Part shown: positions 1 to 7,498 of the stretch, one piece after another | Position numbering within the stretch: the first letter of the stretch is position 1 | How the letters are laid out: every line of letters begins with the position of its first letter | Assembly (NCBI GenBank): GCA_958295925.1 | Contig: CATQHL010000001.1 | Coordinates: 340,676 to 404,675 of the forward strand | From: an uncultured Acidimicrobiales bacterium | Lineage (GTDB): Bacteria; Actinomycetota; Acidimicrobiia; Acidimicrobiales; CATQHL01 | Direction: 5' to 3' | DNA length: 64,000 bases | Translations under genes and position numbers: made by a program | Notes under the pieces: model-generated | What the model was told of the DNA's origin: nothing | What the model saw: the letters and a program-made list of their open reading frames with translations, nothing else | Databases searched by the model: none

Positions 1-81
1 GCCTCGCGCTTACCTCTGAACGTGAACGCCCAACTGATCGCGGATGGGCCACCTGGAGTATCGCTCGCCGAATCCGCCAGA

Positions 82-459
82 TCAGGAGCCCGCTTGAACA
101 GCCGCCTCCCGCGCTTGCGTCGACCTTTCCACCAGCGAAGAGAATGTTTCAGGGTCTGACACTGCCATCTCAGCAAGGGACTTCCTGTCGAGATCCACCC
201 CCGCCACCCTCAGGCCGTTCATAAACAGGCTGTAGTTGCTTCCGTTGGCTCGGCAGGCGGCGTTGATGCGCTGAATCCACAGTCGCCGGAAATCCCTTTT
301 GCGCGCCCGGCGGTCGCGAAAGGCGTACTGAGAGGAATGCAGAAGTTGCTCGTTGGCGCCCCTCCACGTTCTCGACTTGTTGCCGTAGTAGCCCTTGGCC
401 CGAGCCAGCGTTGTCTTGCGCCTCTTGCGTCGCTGGACTGAGTTCTTTGCTCTGGACAT
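82..459 (-). CDS. rplT: 50S ribosomal protein L20
   Basis: The 125-residue product begins MSRAKNSVQRRKRRKTTLAR and carries the L20 core GYYGNKSRTWRGANEQ and RRLWIQRINAACR. L20 binds 23S rRNA early in large-subunit assembly. The ATG start has GGAGTCCTG just upstream. It is the last gene of the minus-strand infC-rpmI-rplT block, 74 bases after rpmI. The C-terminal tail (SSLVERSTQAREAAVQAGS) is slightly longer than in the shortest homologues. Identity is clear from sequence and gene order. Confidence 0.97.
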   Translation of the reverse strand: MSRAKNSVQRRKRRKTTLARAKGYYGNKSRTWRGANEQLLHSSQYAFRDRRARKRDFRRLWIQRINAACRANGSNYSLFMNGLRVAGVDLDRKSLAEMAVSDPETFSSLVERSTQAREAAVQAGS

Positions 460-533
460 CAGGACTCCTCCGTGAGTTCCTCGTTAACTGTCTCGTCTTT
501 GCGGTGCTTCGAAGGTTCTTCTAGGCGTGCCGG

Positions 534-728
534 CTAGCGGCCCAACTGCCGACGCACAGCCGGCAGGTCGGCGGAACTGACCGAAGCCGTGCGACGAAGC
601 TGGCGCTTGCGCTTGGGGGACTTCTTTTCGAGAATGTGGTTCTTGTAGGCGTGGCGCCGGGAGATCTTCCCCGAACCGGTCACCTTGAATCGCTTGGCAG
701 CGCCTCGGCGCGTCTTCATTTTGGGCAT
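534..728 (-). CDS. rpmI: 50S ribosomal protein L35
   Basis: The 64-residue basic protein begins [20 protein letters not shown] and contains [25 protein letters not shown], the typical L35 pattern. It is a large-subunit protein encoded between infC and rplT, the usual bacterial order. The ATG start at 728 is fixed by the conserved MPKMKT opening. It lies 92 bases downstream of infC and is presumably cotranscribed with it. Confidence 0.96.
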   Translation of the reverse strand: MPKMKTRRGAAKRFKVTGSGKISRRHAYKNHILEKKSPKRKRQLRRTASVSSADLPAVRRQLGR

Positions 729-820
729 TTTCGTGGCTGTTCCAGTTTGGGGGTTGTTCGAGTGTCCAAGGGCCCCGACTAGTTGACTGTGGGGCTAGAC
801 AAGGCTAGCCGTCCCGTCGG

Positions 821-1336
821 CTAACCCGCCGAGGCTTCCTGCTTGCGCCTGAGGGGTGACAGCAGCATCACCATGTTGCGACCGTCCAGGCGGGGGGTGA
901 TCTCCACCTTGGCCACGTCCTCGGTCGCCTCCACCAGGTCATCCAAGATCCTCATGCCCAGCTCGGGATGGAGCGACTCGCGCCCCCTGAACATCACTGT
1001 TACCTTCACCCTGTTCCCCTGCGAGAGGAAACTGCGCACCTTTCGTGTCTTGGTCTCGAAGTCGCCCTGCCCGATCTTGGGGCGGTACTTCATCTCCTTT
1101 ACCACGATGTTTGTGCTTTTCCTGCGGGACTCTCGAGCGCGCTGGAGAGATTCGTACTTGTGCTTCCCATAGTCCATTATTCGACAAACGGGCGGGACTG
1201 CCCCCTCAGCTACTACAACAAGGTCCATTCCCTGGGACTGCGCCATCGAAAGCGCCTCTTCCAATGGGCATATCCCAACTTGAGCTCCTGACGAATCCAC
1301 AAGCCTTACCAACTCGGCTTGAATAGCGTCGTTCAT
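821..1336 (-). CDS. infC: Translation initiation factor IF-3
   Basis: The 171-residue product shows the IF-3 N-domain (PPVCRIMDYGKHKYE) joined by a basic linker (RRKSTNIVVKEMKYRPKIGQGDF) to the C-domain (VKVTVMFRGRE, VEITPRLDGRNMVMLLSP). IF-3 binds the 30S subunit and controls start-codon choice. The ATG at 1336 is the first standard start. However, the frame stays open upstream to a stop at 1370-1372 and encodes S-E-P-I, which matches the conserved D-E-P-R-I that precedes the core in relatives. The true start may therefore be a rare codon, ATC at 1339 or ATA at 1366. IF-3 genes are known for AUU-type starts and autoregulation. First gene of the infC-rpmI-rplT operon. Confidence 0.94.
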   Translation of the reverse strand: MNDAIQAELVRLVDSSGAQVGICPLEEALSMAQSQGMDLVVVAEGAVPPVCRIMDYGKHKYESLQRARESRRKSTNIVVKEMKYRPKIGQGDFETKTRKVRSFLSQGNRVKVTVMFRGRESLHPELGMRILDDLVEATEDVAKVEITPRLDGRNMVMLLSPLRRKQEASAG

Positions 1337-1697
1337 GATCGGCTCGGAGCCCGTGGCGGCTGCTATGGCTTATCACTCAGCAATAGTGAATTCCTCTCTG
1401 TTGAGACGTCTCTATAGGGGGTTCTTGTGAACACTCGGCCACTGCACCAGCGCGCTACCGAGAATAGGGAAGAACCTGACGAGGCGCGAAGTACGGAAAA
1501 TAGAGTAGTGGAGTCCGCCCATCAAGGTCGGAAACTTTGGACACTCTAGTGCATTTTCGCCTGAACTCAAGCGGACTGCCGTGATTGGCCGAATTCCAGC
1601 GGACTGCACGCAAGCCTCCGCTGAACTACGCCAGGTTCAGGGATGAGCAGCACAGTAAAACAAAAAAGGCCCGCCCGGGCAAGGAAGGCAGAACGCA
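1337..1697. promoter_or_regulatory. Divergent control region between infC and the DUF1844-like gene
   Basis: This 361-base non-coding stretch separates infC (minus) from the DUF1844-like gene (plus). On the minus strand it holds a promoter-like pair, TTGAGT (1565-1570) and TAGAGT (1543-1548), with a 16-base spacer. It also has a 10-base palindrome GAGACGTCTC (1403-1412) and a strong Shine-Dalgarno AGAGAGGAA (1391-1399) six bases before an ATT codon (1382-1384) that is followed by only two sense codons and a stop. On the plus strand AAGGAAGG (1681-1688) is the ribosome site of the next gene. The promoter call is pattern matching only. Confidence 0.4.
1661..1680 (-). terminator. Possible minus-strand terminator antisense to the DUF1844-like leader
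   Basis: Read on the minus strand, a short GC hairpin (GCCC-GGGC-GGGC, possible four-base loop) is followed by CTTTTTTG and TTTT. This resembles an intrinsic terminator. It would stop leftward transcription arriving from map before it enters the infC promoter region. The stem is short, so this is tentative. Confidence 0.3.
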
Positions 1698-2120
1698 ATG
1701 ACACTTTGGACACCGCAGGGCGAGCACAAGATCCCGAAGGAACCTGAACCACCGGAGCACACGGCCGACGAAACCACGGCCGACGAAACCACGGCCGACG
1801 AAACAATGTCGCAGGTGGAGGCGATGTCGCCCGAAGAGCGCGAGCAGGCCGAGGCTCTCGCCAAAGAACTTCAAGCAGCCAGGGAGCGACTTGCGGCTGC
1901 CCCTGCGGAGGTGGTGGTTGTAAACCACCTGATGGGGTTCTACGAGCTGGCGGCCATCCACCTGACGGCTAAGGAGCCCCGCCTGGAACAAGCTCGCCTG
2001 GCGATAGACGCGCTGGGGGCGGTGCTCGACGGGCTGGAGGGGCGGCTGGGGGAAAACGAGGCGGCACTGCGAGACGCAAGGGCCGACCTGCAAATAATGT
2101 TCGTTCAGATAGCTGGCTGA
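1698..2120 (+). CDS. DUF1844-like protein with N-terminal TADET repeats
   Basis: The 140-residue protein has an acidic Thr/Glu-rich N-terminus with three copies of T-A-D-E-T, then a helical region (MSPEEREQAEALAKELQAAR) and a C-terminal part (NHLMGFYELAAIHLTAKEP, RLEQARLAIDALGAVLDGLE). The C-terminal part resembles the DUF1844 family, commonly found next to infC in Actinobacteria. The function of that family is unknown. ATG at 1698 follows AAGGAAGG with nine-base spacing. The repeats would also allow a start at the internal ATG before SQVEAMS, which would drop the repeat tail. The gene is divergent from infC and ends 36 bases from the end of map, so it would be antisense to read-through from map. 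Confidence 0.7.
   Translation: MTLWTPQGEHKIPKEPEPPEHTADETTADETTADETMSQVEAMSPEEREQAEALAKELQAARERLAAAPAEVVVVNHLMGFYELAAIHLTAKEPRLEQARLAIDALGAVLDGLEGRLGENEAALRDARADLQIMFVQIAG
1761..1805 (+). repeat. Three tandem 15-base repeats inside the DUF1844-like gene
   Basis: ACGGCCGACGAAACC occurs at 1761-1775 and 1776-1790, with a third copy at 1791-1805 that differs in its last base. The unit keeps the reading frame and encodes T-A-D-E-T. Copy number could vary between strains without breaking the gene. Confidence 0.9.
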
Positions 2121-2156
2121 CAGCCGTTCCCGGGGCCGGGGATGGGGCGTGGGCGG

Positions 2157-3098
2157 CTAGACGCCCTGCGTAATCCCGGCCTTGTCGTGGGAGTCGTGGG
2201 CGGAGCGTCCCTCCGAGTCGAGCGTCAGAATCTCCGCGCCGTCCTCGGTCAGCAACAAGGTGTGCTCGAACTGGGCCGCGCGTGAGCGGTCGACGGTCAC
2301 GGCCGTCCAACTGTCACTCCAGACTTCCGCCCCCGGCCAGCCAAGGGTGAGCATCGGTTCGATCGTGAACGTCGCCCCCGCCGGAATTCGCTGGTTGTTG
2401 CGGGGATCGTAGTAGTGGGGAATCTGAAGCGAACCGTGGAAGTCCGTGCCCACCCCGTGACCAACGAACTCGCGCACCACCCCCAGCCCCAAAGGCTTAG
2501 CCACCGACTCCACGGCCTTGCCGATAGCGCTCACAGCGGTCCCGGGGCGCAGAGTGGCGATGGCCGCATAAAGGGCGTTGCAGGTGCCTTGAACCAGGCG
2601 CCTGCTTTCGTCGTCGACATCCCCCACGAAGAACATCGAAGACGTGTCGCCGTGGACCCCGTCGAGGTAGACGGTCACGTCTATGTTCAATATGTCGCCC
2701 TCTGCGAGGGGGCGGCTGTCTGGTATGCCGTGGCAGATGACCTCGTTCACAGACGTGCAGATTGACTTGGGGAACCCCCGGTATCCGAGCGGGCTGGGGT
2801 ACGCGCCCCTGCCGAGAATCTCGGCGTGCGCCGCCCGGTCAAGGGAGTCGGTTGTGACGCCCGGCTCCACCATCTCGCCGACCGCCATCAAGACCTCGGC
2901 CGCCACCGCGCCGGCTTTGCGCATGGCCTCGACCTCCTTCGACGTTCGCACGAGGCTCATCATTGGGGAACCAGGCGAACCGCCGGGATTCAGCAAGTAC
3001 GGAGGACGAGGGATGGAAGCCGGGACAGGCAGGGCAGCGGCCACGATCCCCGGCCGGACGGTGGCCGCCCTGGTCTTGCGTCGCTTCCTCTTGGCCAC
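2157..3098 (-). CDS. map: Methionine aminopeptidase type I, actinobacterial long form
   Basis: The 313-residue enzyme removes the initiator Met from nascent proteins. The peptidase M24A fold is clear: metal-binding Asp residues in NIDVTVYLDGVHGDTSS, His in EFVGHGVGTDFHG, and Glu in TFTIEPML and QFEHTLLLTE. The roughly 45-residue N-terminus is basic (KRKRRKTR) and then proline-rich (LPVPASIPRPPY), as in mycobacterial and other actinobacterial type Ic enzymes whose extension is thought to contact the ribosome. The GTG start at 3098 lies 14 bases after the enoyl-CoA hydratase gene, so the two are probably cotranscribed. The C-terminus has a short extra tail rich in His, Asp and Lys. Confidence 0.95.
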   Translation of the reverse strand: MAKRKRRKTRAATVRPGIVAAALPVPASIPRPPYLLNPGGSPGSPMMSLVRTSKEVEAMRKAGAVAAEVLMAVGEMVEPGVTTDSLDRAAHAEILGRGAYPSPLGYRGFPKSICTSVNEVICHGIPDSRPLAEGDILNIDVTVYLDGVHGDTSSMFFVGDVDDESRRLVQGTCNALYAAIATLRPGTAVSAIGKAVESVAKPLGLGVVREFVGHGVGTDFHGSLQIPHYYDPRNNQRIPAGATFTIEPMLTLGWPGAEVWSDSWTAVTVDRSRAAQFEHTLLLTEDGAEILTLDSEGRSAHDSHDKAGITQGV

Positions 3099-3112
3099 CG
3101 GGATCTTCGGGA

Positions 3113-3946
3113 TTAGCGGACCGCAGGCGCCTGGGCGGGCAGGCGTTTATCCAGAAACGCCCTCATCCCCTCCTGAGCGAAGGGGGCGGCCGCGTTGTCG
3201 CTCATTACGCGCAAGGTGCGCTCGTAGGCCTGCTGCTCAGAGAGATCGATCTGCGCATAAAACGCACGTTTGCCGATGGCGATGGTCTCCGGGCAATGGC
3301 TGGAGATGGTCTCCGCTATTTCAGCCACGCAGGAGCGGATCTCGGCTGCGGGAACCACCCGGTTGATCAGCCCCCACTCCAAGGCCGTCGAAGCGTCGAT
3401 TGGAGTTCCGGTGAGCAGCATCTCCATGGAGCGTTTTCTCCCGACGGCTCTCGTGATCGGAACCATCGGGGTGGAGCAGAACAACCCGATTCGCACCCCT
3501 GGGGTGGCGAATCGGCTGCGGTCGGAGGCCACCGCCAGGTCACAGGCCGCCACCAGCTGGCATCCTGCCGCAGTTGCGATTCCGTCAACGCAGGCGATCA
3601 CAGGCTGAGGGGCTTCCCGAATGGCCGCCATCAGCTCGCAGCATGCTCCGAAGAGATTGTCGTAGAACGCCTCGGAGCGGTCGACCATCTCTGAGAGGTC
3701 GTGCCCGGCGCTGAACGCGGGATGCGATCCGGCTATCACTATCACCCTCACTGTGGCATCCTCGGAAAGGGCGGCGATCTGCCCTGTCATCTGCCTCATC
3801 AAGTCCAGGCTGAGGGGGTTGCGCCGCCTGGGGTTGCTGAGCACCACCCAGACTGCCCCGTTGTCATGCCTCTCCACCTGAAGGAGGGGCGGATCGCAGT
3901 CGCCCTCTAAGTGGGATGCCGTGCGATCTTCGGTGATGAGCGTCAT
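3113..3946 (-). CDS. Enoyl-CoA hydratase/isomerase family protein (ECHDC3-like)
   Basis: The 277-residue crotonase-fold protein contains the CoA/oxyanion-hole segments PAFSAGHDLSEM and ACVDGIATAAGCQLVAACDLAVAS. The region after PGVRIGLFCSTPM matches the ECHDC3-like branch. In that branch the Glu used by classical hydratases in this segment is missing, so simple water addition to enoyl-CoA is doubtful. A role in acyl-CoA metabolism is likely but the reaction is open. The ATG start is at 3946. It precedes map by 14 bases on the same strand. Confidence 0.85.
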   Translation of the reverse strand: MTLITEDRTASHLEGDCDPPLLQVERHDNGAVWVVLSNPRRRNPLSLDLMRQMTGQIAALSEDATVRVIVIAGSHPAFSAGHDLSEMVDRSEAFYDNLFGACCELMAAIREAPQPVIACVDGIATAAGCQLVAACDLAVASDRSRFATPGVRIGLFCSTPMVPITRAVGRKRSMEMLLTGTPIDASTALEWGLINRVVPAAEIRSCVAEIAETISSHCPETIAIGKRAFYAQIDLSEQQAYERTLRVMSDNAAAPFAQEGMRAFLDKRLPAQAPAVR

Positions 3947-4043
3947 GTCTTCAGCCTAATGCAGGCCATTTGGCGGACGACGCCGAAGAGTTGCGGGTTC
4001 TGGCAGTAATTTGCTGCCAGGCGCGGCGAACAGGAGGTGGCAG

Positions 4044-4215
4044 TTCATTCGCCGCAGCCGCAGCCCGGAACTGCCGGTTGTGTTGCTTGAAGACCTCGGA
4101 GCCCTGCTGGGTCCGGTCTTTGCGCTCGTAGCAGTCCTGCTCGCCAAGCTGACGGGCGACCCCGTCTGGGACGGGGTGGGGGCGCTGGCCATCGGGGCGC
4201 TGCTCGGAAGCCGCC
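4044..4215 (+). pseudogene. Remnant of a cation diffusion facilitator transporter
   Basis: A short reading frame encodes FIRRSRSPELPVVLLEDLGA, followed by LLGPVFALVAVLLAKLTGD and PVWDGVGALAIGALLGS. This closely matches the central part of CDF metal transporters: the segment after the fourth membrane helix, the ELPVVLLED motif, the fifth helix, and GDPVWDGVG before the sixth. The flanking N- and C-terminal halves, including the metal-site helices, are absent. The fragment has only TTG starts and no ribosome site, so it is read as a decayed gene rather than a small working protein. Confidence 0.6.
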
Positions 4216-4265
4216 CCGTTCAAGGCTGTGACATACGTGGAACCTGAATTAACCCAAGAAAGGCA

Positions 4266-4294
4266 TTGACAGAGCTGAATTTTATTGATATCTA
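4266..4294 (+). promoter_or_regulatory. Candidate sigma-70-type promoter before the secreted-protein operon
   Basis: A perfect TTGACA (4266-4271) is followed after 17 bases by TATCTA (4289-4294) in a locally AT-rich stretch. A transcript would begin near 4301, very close to the first codons of the lipoprotein signal-peptide frame. The -10 match is weak, so this remains a candidate. Confidence 0.4.
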
Positions 4295-4298
4295 TTGA

Positions 4299-4460
4299 AA
4301 TATCAGTAACTTCAGCATAATTCGATCACTTTCAGGCGGGATCTGCCTGGCAAGCGCGGCGCTCCTCCTGCCAACGGCGGCGGGTTGCCTCCCAGCGCAG
4401 GAACCCGATATCGAGATAGCGGGGCAGGCGCCCGAACGCGAACGGCCTCTGAAGCCAAGG
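4299..4460 (+). other. Upstream in-frame extension encoding a lipoprotein signal peptide, no standard start codon
   Basis: After an in-frame TGA at 4296-4298 the frame of the next gene is open and encodes IRSLSGGICLASAALLLP then TAAGC, a basic residue followed by a hydrophobic run and a lipobox-like AAGC. It then runs PAQEPDIEIAGQAPERERP into the annotated GTG start. No ATG, GTG or TTG lies between the stop and the hydrophobic segment. Only ATC (4302), ATA (4317), ATT (4320) or CTG could start it. The real protein probably includes this segment. Confidence 0.55.
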
Positions 4461-5372
4461 GTGCCTCTGAAGCCAAGGGCATGGGAGCCCGAGTTGACGC
4501 CCGAGTTGACGCTGCACCCGACAGAGAGGGCGTTTCAGGACTCTGAGCCTCCGGGGTGGGTGTCGGCTTGGACCCAGGGGGAAGCATCGGCCCCGGGCGG
4601 AGGCTTCAGCGAAGCCGCAGGACAAGGCGTGGCAGGCCCAGGCCTGGAGGCAGGCCCGGACACCGCGCTGATCTCCGCCGCTGGAATCGATGCCGTTGCC
4701 ACACCGTCGGTTTACGAAGCAGACCTCCTGGCGGCAGGTGACAGCCCAGCGGCGGGTGACAGCCCAACTCCAAGCGACAGCCCAGCTGCAGGTTCAGGAA
4801 CGCTGACATCCGAGGCTGGAGTTCCGGCTCCACAGGAAAACCAGCCCGCCCAAGGACAGATTGTCCTGCACCCGACAGGATTCGGCGCCAACCCCCCACC
4901 CGAGCAGGCCGCCGCCGCCCTGGGGAGTTACCTGAGTTTCTGGGAAAACTACTGGAGCGCGAGCGCCCATCCGGTCGACTCTCAGGCCACTGCCCTGGCC
5001 CGCTACGCGGAAGAACCCATTCTGAGCCGGGCGCGAAACGTCTTGACCGAGCGCGCCGGCAAAGGCCGCGCGCTGCTCTTCGACGACCGGCATGGGGAAG
5101 GGCGGCTGGTCTTCATCGACAGGTGGGGCGGTGCCTACGCCGAAATCGTCGACTGCGTCGTAGACACCGCCGTGGTCTACGACGTGAACACCGGGGAGAT
5201 CCTCAACGACGCAACAGCCACGGTGGTGAACAGGGGCTTCATGCGTCTCAGCGAGGGTCTCTGGAGGGTGACGGATGTATTCGAACAAGCGATTTACGAA
5301 GGGAGAAATGAAGGATGCAAGCTAAAGACAACCAGACAATCAGAACCTTCAAGGGAGGTGGACGCGGAGTGA
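4461..5372 (+). CDS. Probable lipoprotein with low-complexity linker and NTF2-like C-terminal domain
   Basis: The 303-residue frame from GTG 4461 has a low-complexity Pro/Ala/Ser/Gly region (about residues 1-135, including GDSPAAGDSPTPSDSPAAGS). A folded C-terminal domain begins at LGSYLSFWENYWSASAHPVD and resembles the NTF2/SnoaL-like domains of actinobacterial exported proteins (IDRWGGAYAEIVDCVVD; GLWRVTDVFEQ). The true N-terminus probably lies upstream, where a lipoprotein signal is encoded. The gene overlaps the next gene by the four bases GTGA, so the two are translationally coupled. I do not recognise a specific function; a cell-surface role is inferred. Confidence 0.7.
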   Translation: MPLKPRAWEPELTPELTLHPTERAFQDSEPPGWVSAWTQGEASAPGGGFSEAAGQGVAGPGLEAGPDTALISAAGIDAVATPSVYEADLLAAGDSPAAGDSPTPSDSPAAGSGTLTSEAGVPAPQENQPAQGQIVLHPTGFGANPPPEQAAAALGSYLSFWENYWSASAHPVDSQATALARYAEEPILSRARNVLTERAGKGRALLFDDRHGEGRLVFIDRWGGAYAEIVDCVVDTAVVYDVNTGEILNDATATVVNRGFMRLSEGLWRVTDVFEQAIYEGRNEGCKLKTTRQSEPSREVDAE

Positions 5373-6169
5373 AACGGGTGTCTGCCGTTGGCCTTGGGGT
5401 GGTGCTGGCCCTGGCCGGGAGCGTCCTGATCCCGGCGAAGGGCGTAGCGGCCTTGGATGCAAGAGTTGATGCCTGCACCGACGTTTCGCTCTGCTCCGAC
5501 CTGACGGTCAAGAAAGGGCGGAAATCCACCTCCAGCCCAACTCCTGACACACGCAGGTACTTGTCGGCTTGCGGCCCGATGTTCTTACGCAACGGCGTCT
5601 ACTACCAGGACCACTGCTACTCGGACGGCACCCGCATCACGATTAAGTACTCCCCCGACGACATAGTGCGCGTTACTCCCAAGCCCACGGTGAAGGACAT
5701 CTCCGCTTCGGCTCGCGGCCTTCTCAGCCCGCCGCCGCCCAGGATCCACACTTCACCGAGGGCTGTCACGGGTTTGCTTGTTCACACACCTACCTGGCTA
5801 TGGCTGTCTCCCGCCTACTGGCGCACCTACACGCAGACAGTCAGCCTGCTCGGGGTGACCGTGACCATGAACGCAACCCCAACGCACGTCACATGGAAGA
5901 TGGGAAACGGCGACAGGATCACCTGCATAGGGCCGGGGAACCCCTGGCTGGGCGGCTCCGGGGAAGTCGGGAGCACCTGCTCCTACACCTACCGGCACTC
6001 CTCCGCCCAACGGCCCGGCGGACGCTACAGGATCACCGCAACGGTGACCTTCGTAGGCACCTTCGTTACGACCGGGCTGGTGAACCTGGCCGGGCCGCTG
6101 GGAATCATCACCCGCAGCTCTTCGATCTGGGCGAAGGTGGCCGAGATTCAGGGGCTGGTTGTGACATAG
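5369..6169 (+). CDS. Secreted protein with PKD-like domain
   Basis: The product starts VKRVSAVGLGVVLALAGSVL, a signal peptide followed by A-K-G-V-A-A. GTG at 5369 is chosen because AGGGAGGTG sits eight to nine bases before it and it overlaps the upstream stop as GTGA; an ATG at 5315 would add 18 residues and mask the signal. The mature part has Cys pairs (DACTDVSLCSD, YLSACGPMF, YQDHCYSD). A C-terminal domain has THVTWKMGNGDRITCIGPG and CSYTYRHSS, typical of PKD-like domains in actinobacterial exported proteins. Function unknown; the operon suggests it works with the upstream lipoprotein. Confidence 0.72.
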   Translation: MKRVSAVGLGVVLALAGSVLIPAKGVAALDARVDACTDVSLCSDLTVKKGRKSTSSPTPDTRRYLSACGPMFLRNGVYYQDHCYSDGTRITIKYSPDDIVRVTPKPTVKDISASARGLLSPPPPRIHTSPRAVTGLLVHTPTWLWLSPAYWRTYTQTVSLLGVTVTMNATPTHVTWKMGNGDRITCIGPGNPWLGGSGEVGSTCSYTYRHSSAQRPGGRYRITATVTFVGTFVTTGLVNLAGPLGIITRSSSIWAKVAEIQGLVVT

Positions 6170-6198
6170 CAGCGACAATACCCGGCCGCTGCCCCCGG

Positions 6199-6335
6199 AT
6201 GGCCGACGCTCGGAGGGCCGGAGCTGGATAGGCCGGGGCCGGAAGGCCGAGCCTCGCAGGGCTAGGCCGGAAGGGCCGGGTTCGGGAGAGCAGGCATCGA
6301 AGAGCATGGCCGGATGGCCGAACCGGATGGCCTGG
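6199..6335. repeat. Degenerate GGCCGGA-rich low-complexity stretch
   Basis: Between the secreted protein gene and acuI the sequence repeatedly returns to GGCCGGA, GGCCGA and GGATGGCC blocks, giving an imperfect repeat with variable spacing. No gene is supported here. It could form alternating hairpins in RNA but has no T-tract. Confidence 0.55.
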
Positions 6336-6438
6336 GCTGGCGTCCCACCGACGGAGCAGGCAAAATAGGCTGAAGTCAGCTGCTCCTAGAAGTGCAATCA
6401 GCGGCTGCCGCCAATCGACGCCCCTCCAGGAGGTTCAG

Positions 6439-7428
6439 ATGTTTAACGCTCTTCTGTTGACAGAGACACCCGACGGCCCATCGGCGCGCCTCACCCGGCT
6501 CACTGAAGACGACCTCCCGGACGGCGACGTGACGTTGAGGGTGGAGTACTCCACCCTCAACTACAAGGACGGGCTGGCTATCTGCGACGGAGCCCCCGTG
6601 GTGCGGGTATGGCCGATGGTTCCAGGGATCGATCTAGCGGGGCGGGTGGAGACCAGCTCTCACCCGGACTGGAGCGCGGGGGATCTGGCAACCGTCAACG
6701 GATGGGGGCTGGGCGAGCAGCGCTGGGGGGGGATGGCGCAGAAGGCGCGGGTGTCCGCCGACTGGCTGACACCGCTGCCCACGGGCGCAGACAGCCGCTG
6801 GGCTGCCGCAATCGGCACCGCCGGCTACACGGCGATGCTCTGCGTAATAGCCCTGGAGCGCCACGGCCTCAGCGCCGACGACGGCCCTGTGGTGGTCACT
6901 GGGGCGGCAGGCGGTGTGGGCAGCGTGGCGGTGGCGATTCTGTCCGGCCTCGGATACGAGGTGATCGCCTCCACCGGTCGGGCTGAGACCGAGTCCGTCT
7001 ACCTGCGAAACCTGGGGGCCTCGCAGGTAATGCACCGCTCGGAGCTGAGCGAACCCGGCGGACGTCCGCTCGCCAAGACGCGCTGGGCCGCGGGGGTGGA
7101 CACCGTGGGCGGCCCCACCCTGGCCAACCTCCTAGCCTCCACCAAGGCGCGTGGCGCTGTCGCCGCCTGCGGGCTGGCCGGCGGTGTCAAGTTCGCCACC
7201 ACCGTTATGCCCTTCATTATCCGAGGGGTGGCGCTATTGGGCATCAACTGCGTGTTCGAGCCCCCGAAAGTTCGGGCAGAAGCCTGGGAGAGGCTCGCAC
7301 GGGAACTCGATTTGGCCAAGTTGAATTCCATGATCTCCCAGATACCCCTTTCCGAGGTGCCCGGGGCAGCCGCTGACATCCTCGCCGGGAAGGTGCGGGG
7401 TCGGCTGGTGATCGACGTCAACTCCTAA
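6439..7428 (+). CDS. acuI: Acrylyl-CoA reductase-type MDR oxidoreductase (AcuI/YhdH family)
   Basis: The 329-residue zinc-free medium-chain reductase has STLNYKDGLAI, VPGIDLAGRVE, and the NADPH-binding loop VVVTGAAGGVGSVAVAIL, the order seen in AcuI/YhdH. AcuI reduces acryloyl-CoA to propionyl-CoA with NADPH, in dimethylsulfoniopropionate breakdown and 3-hydroxypropionate metabolism. The ATG start has CAGGAGG seven bases upstream. The gene stands alone between secreted-protein genes and a DUF6159 gene, so family is firm and physiological substrate is inferred. Confidence 0.85.
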   Translation: MFNALLLTETPDGPSARLTRLTEDDLPDGDVTLRVEYSTLNYKDGLAICDGAPVVRVWPMVPGIDLAGRVETSSHPDWSAGDLATVNGWGLGEQRWGGMAQKARVSADWLTPLPTGADSRWAAAIGTAGYTAMLCVIALERHGLSADDGPVVVTGAAGGVGSVAVAILSGLGYEVIASTGRAETESVYLRNLGASQVMHRSELSEPGGRPLAKTRWAAGVDTVGGPTLANLLASTKARGAVAACGLAGGVKFATTVMPFIIRGVALLGINCVFEPPKVRAEAWERLARELDLAKLNSMISQIPLSEVPGAAADILAGKVRGRLVIDVNS

Positions 7429-7498
7429 GAGTCCCCCGTTATGCGGAACGCGCCTGCGACCTGCTAGCTTTAGCCAGGAACTTCAAGGAGGAATCTAG

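Noticed and set aside
1-52. Possible start of a gene (GTG at 52, minus strand) after rplT, such as an RNA methyltransferase
   Set aside because: Only 17 codons are visible before the window edge and no ribosome site or motif is clear, so it is not annotated.
6170-6438. Small gene in the GGCCGGA-rich stretch
   Set aside because: Frames there are repeat-driven with no ribosome site and no recognisable protein.
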